From: an uncultured Fretibacterium sp.
GTDB lineage: Bacteria > Synergistota > Synergistia > Synergistales > Aminobacteriaceae
Direction of reading: 5' to 3'
NCBI GenBank assembly: GCA_937899395.1
Contig: CALBPU010000106.1
Location: forward strand, 1-7,198
Length of the DNA: 7,198 nt
Shown here: positions 6,446-7,198 of the stretch, one piece after another
How positions within the stretch are numbered: position 1 is the first letter of the stretch
How the letters are laid out: each line of letters begins with the position of its first letter
Made by a program: the position numbers and the translations under genes
The notes under the pieces: generated by a model
Database searches by the model: none
What the model was told of the DNA's origin: nothing
Seen by the model: only the letters and a program-made list of their open reading frames with translations

Positions 6446-7198
6446 TTAAGCCGAAAGCGACAATAAATTCCTGTAAATCGGGTACGGCCAGATGTCAGCG
6501 GCTATGGTCAATTCAAGAGCGTCGCATTTAGCCCTGATACTGTCCATATGAGGAATTATAGTTCCTGCCAAAAAGTCAGCGCGTTCCCTGCTTTCCATAC
6601 CTGACAATCTGCTTTTAAGTTCCTGCAAATGGTGCGCGTCCGAAATCAAGGCAGCTTTGACGTGAGCAAGTCCGCCAGTAAAATCAGTCCAAGGTTTCAA
6701 TGCCGGATCATTAATGTTCAATCCGTCAAAATTGTTCATAGCGCCTTTTTCAAGGACAAGCTGTTTCGCTATTGCCGGCAAAATTCCCTCCCATAACATA
6801 TCGAACATCACCGCTGCTTCGACCTCAAGCCCTGTCGAGAAGGACTCCATACGGACGGCGTAAAGATTTTCGAGTTCATGTCCTTTATATATGCCAAGAC
6901 TTTCAAGCATTGCTTTGTTCTCAGGCTTCAATAATAAAGCAATTCTCTCAGGCATTGTTTCAGCTTCGATTAAGCCGCGTTTTTTAGCTTCCGCCTGCCA
7001 TTCAGGCGTATAAGCATCGCCCTCAAATAAAATATTGCTTCCTTCATGTACAGCTTCTTTAACAGCGTCCAGAGCCGCTTCTAAAACGTCCTTGCCGCCC
7101 GCGATCTTAGCTTCCATTTTATTGGCAAGCTGATCCAAGCCCCATGCCCACAAAGCCGCGAACATTGTAACCGGCAAGGCTATTGACTGCGATGAACC
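6446..7198 (-). CDS. glnN: Glutamine synthetase type III (GSIII), C-terminal 250 residues, cut by right edge
   Basis: GSIII makes glutamine from glutamate, ammonia and ATP as a large cytosolic dodecamer; full proteins are about 700 residues, so roughly the last third is present. The frame is open to the right edge; seven codons before the TTG at 7177 read GSSQSIA, matching the GSIII motif GSSQSIAxPN. The TTG is therefore an internal Leu codon and not a start. Further family blocks are NILFEGDAYTPEWQAEAKKR (fragment residues about 55-74), LEVEAAVMFDMLWEGILPA and the typical ending ADIWPYPIYRNLLS. The N-terminal domain and most active-site residues lie outside the window. Where relatives have A-[GY]-PN-T, this protein has ALPVT, so it is somewhat divergent. 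Its stop is 2 bases before gltB, giving a GS-GOGAT gene pair in one transcript. The promoter and any nitrogen-control sites lie beyond the right edge. Family identification rests on remembered motifs and is strong; the symbol glnN is the name commonly used for GSIII. Confidence 0.9.
   Translation of the reverse strand, partial: GSSQSIALPVTMFAALWAWGLDQLANKMEAKIAGGKDVLEAALDAVKEAVHEGSNILFEGDAYTPEWQAEAKKRGLIEAETMPERIALLLKPENKAMLESLGIYKGHELENLYAVRMESFSTGLEVEAAVMFDMLWEGILPAIAKQLVLEKGAMNNFDGLNINDPALKPWTDFTGGLAHVKAALISDAHHLQELKSRLSGMESRERADFLAGTIIPHMDSIRAKCDALELTIAADIWPYPIYRNLLSLSA

Noticed and set aside
6054..6449. 131-codon plus-strand open frame opposite the gltB 5' end
   Set aside because: It mirrors the glutaminase domain coding sequence and has no family resemblance; a shadow of gltB.
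6446..7177. A complete 243-residue protein starting at TTG 7177
   Set aside because: The codons upstream of the TTG encode the GSIII motif GSSQSIA in the same frame, so the gene continues past the right edge.

Overview
The window looks like a bacterial chromosome segment with one intact block of nitrogen-assimilation genes on the minus strand (about 925 to the right edge) and a short, decayed plus-strand region at the left (about 1-785). The two converge on a 139-base intergenic spacer. The organism cannot be named from the sequence. A type III glutamine synthetase, a compact bacterial-type glutamate synthase, moderate-to-low GC and a degraded Rpn/PD-(D/E)XK family gene together suggest an anaerobic gut- or rumen-type bacterium. 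Synergistota or a Firmicutes-like lineage is possible, but this is a low-confidence inference.

Right to left, in the direction of transcription, the operon reads: (1) the C-terminal 250 residues of a type III glutamine synthetase, cut by the right edge (6446-7198); (2) after a 2-base gap, the large subunit of glutamate synthase, GltB (2145-6443), complete, with its N-terminal glutaminase Cys, FMN/synthase domain, 3Fe-4S cysteines and C-terminal beta-helix; (3) overlapping gltB by 4 bases (ATGA), a 405-407 residue protein of unknown function (925-2148). Its motif layout resembles the NAD-binding fold of deoxyhypusine synthase and of the C-terminal domain of the archaeal/cyanobacterial ornithine cyclodeaminase family. 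The first two genes form the GS-GOGAT cycle: ammonia plus glutamate gives glutamine, then glutamine plus 2-oxoglutarate gives two glutamates. No gltD (NADPH-oxidising small subunit) lies in the window. The slot directly after gltB, where gltD is often found, is taken by the unknown protein, which makes it the most interesting item here.

The left end holds a broken Rpn-family gene. Its N-terminal half (111-527), a middle piece in another frame (about 515-715) and a possible tail back in the first frame (711-785) look like one ancestral gene that lost at least one internal segment with a frameshift. Between it and the operon, a 15-bp perfect inverted repeat (815-829 / 872-886) followed by a short T run on the minus strand may end the operon transcript. 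The operon promoter must lie beyond the right edge. I saw no tRNA, rRNA, CRISPR array or intact insertion sequence.
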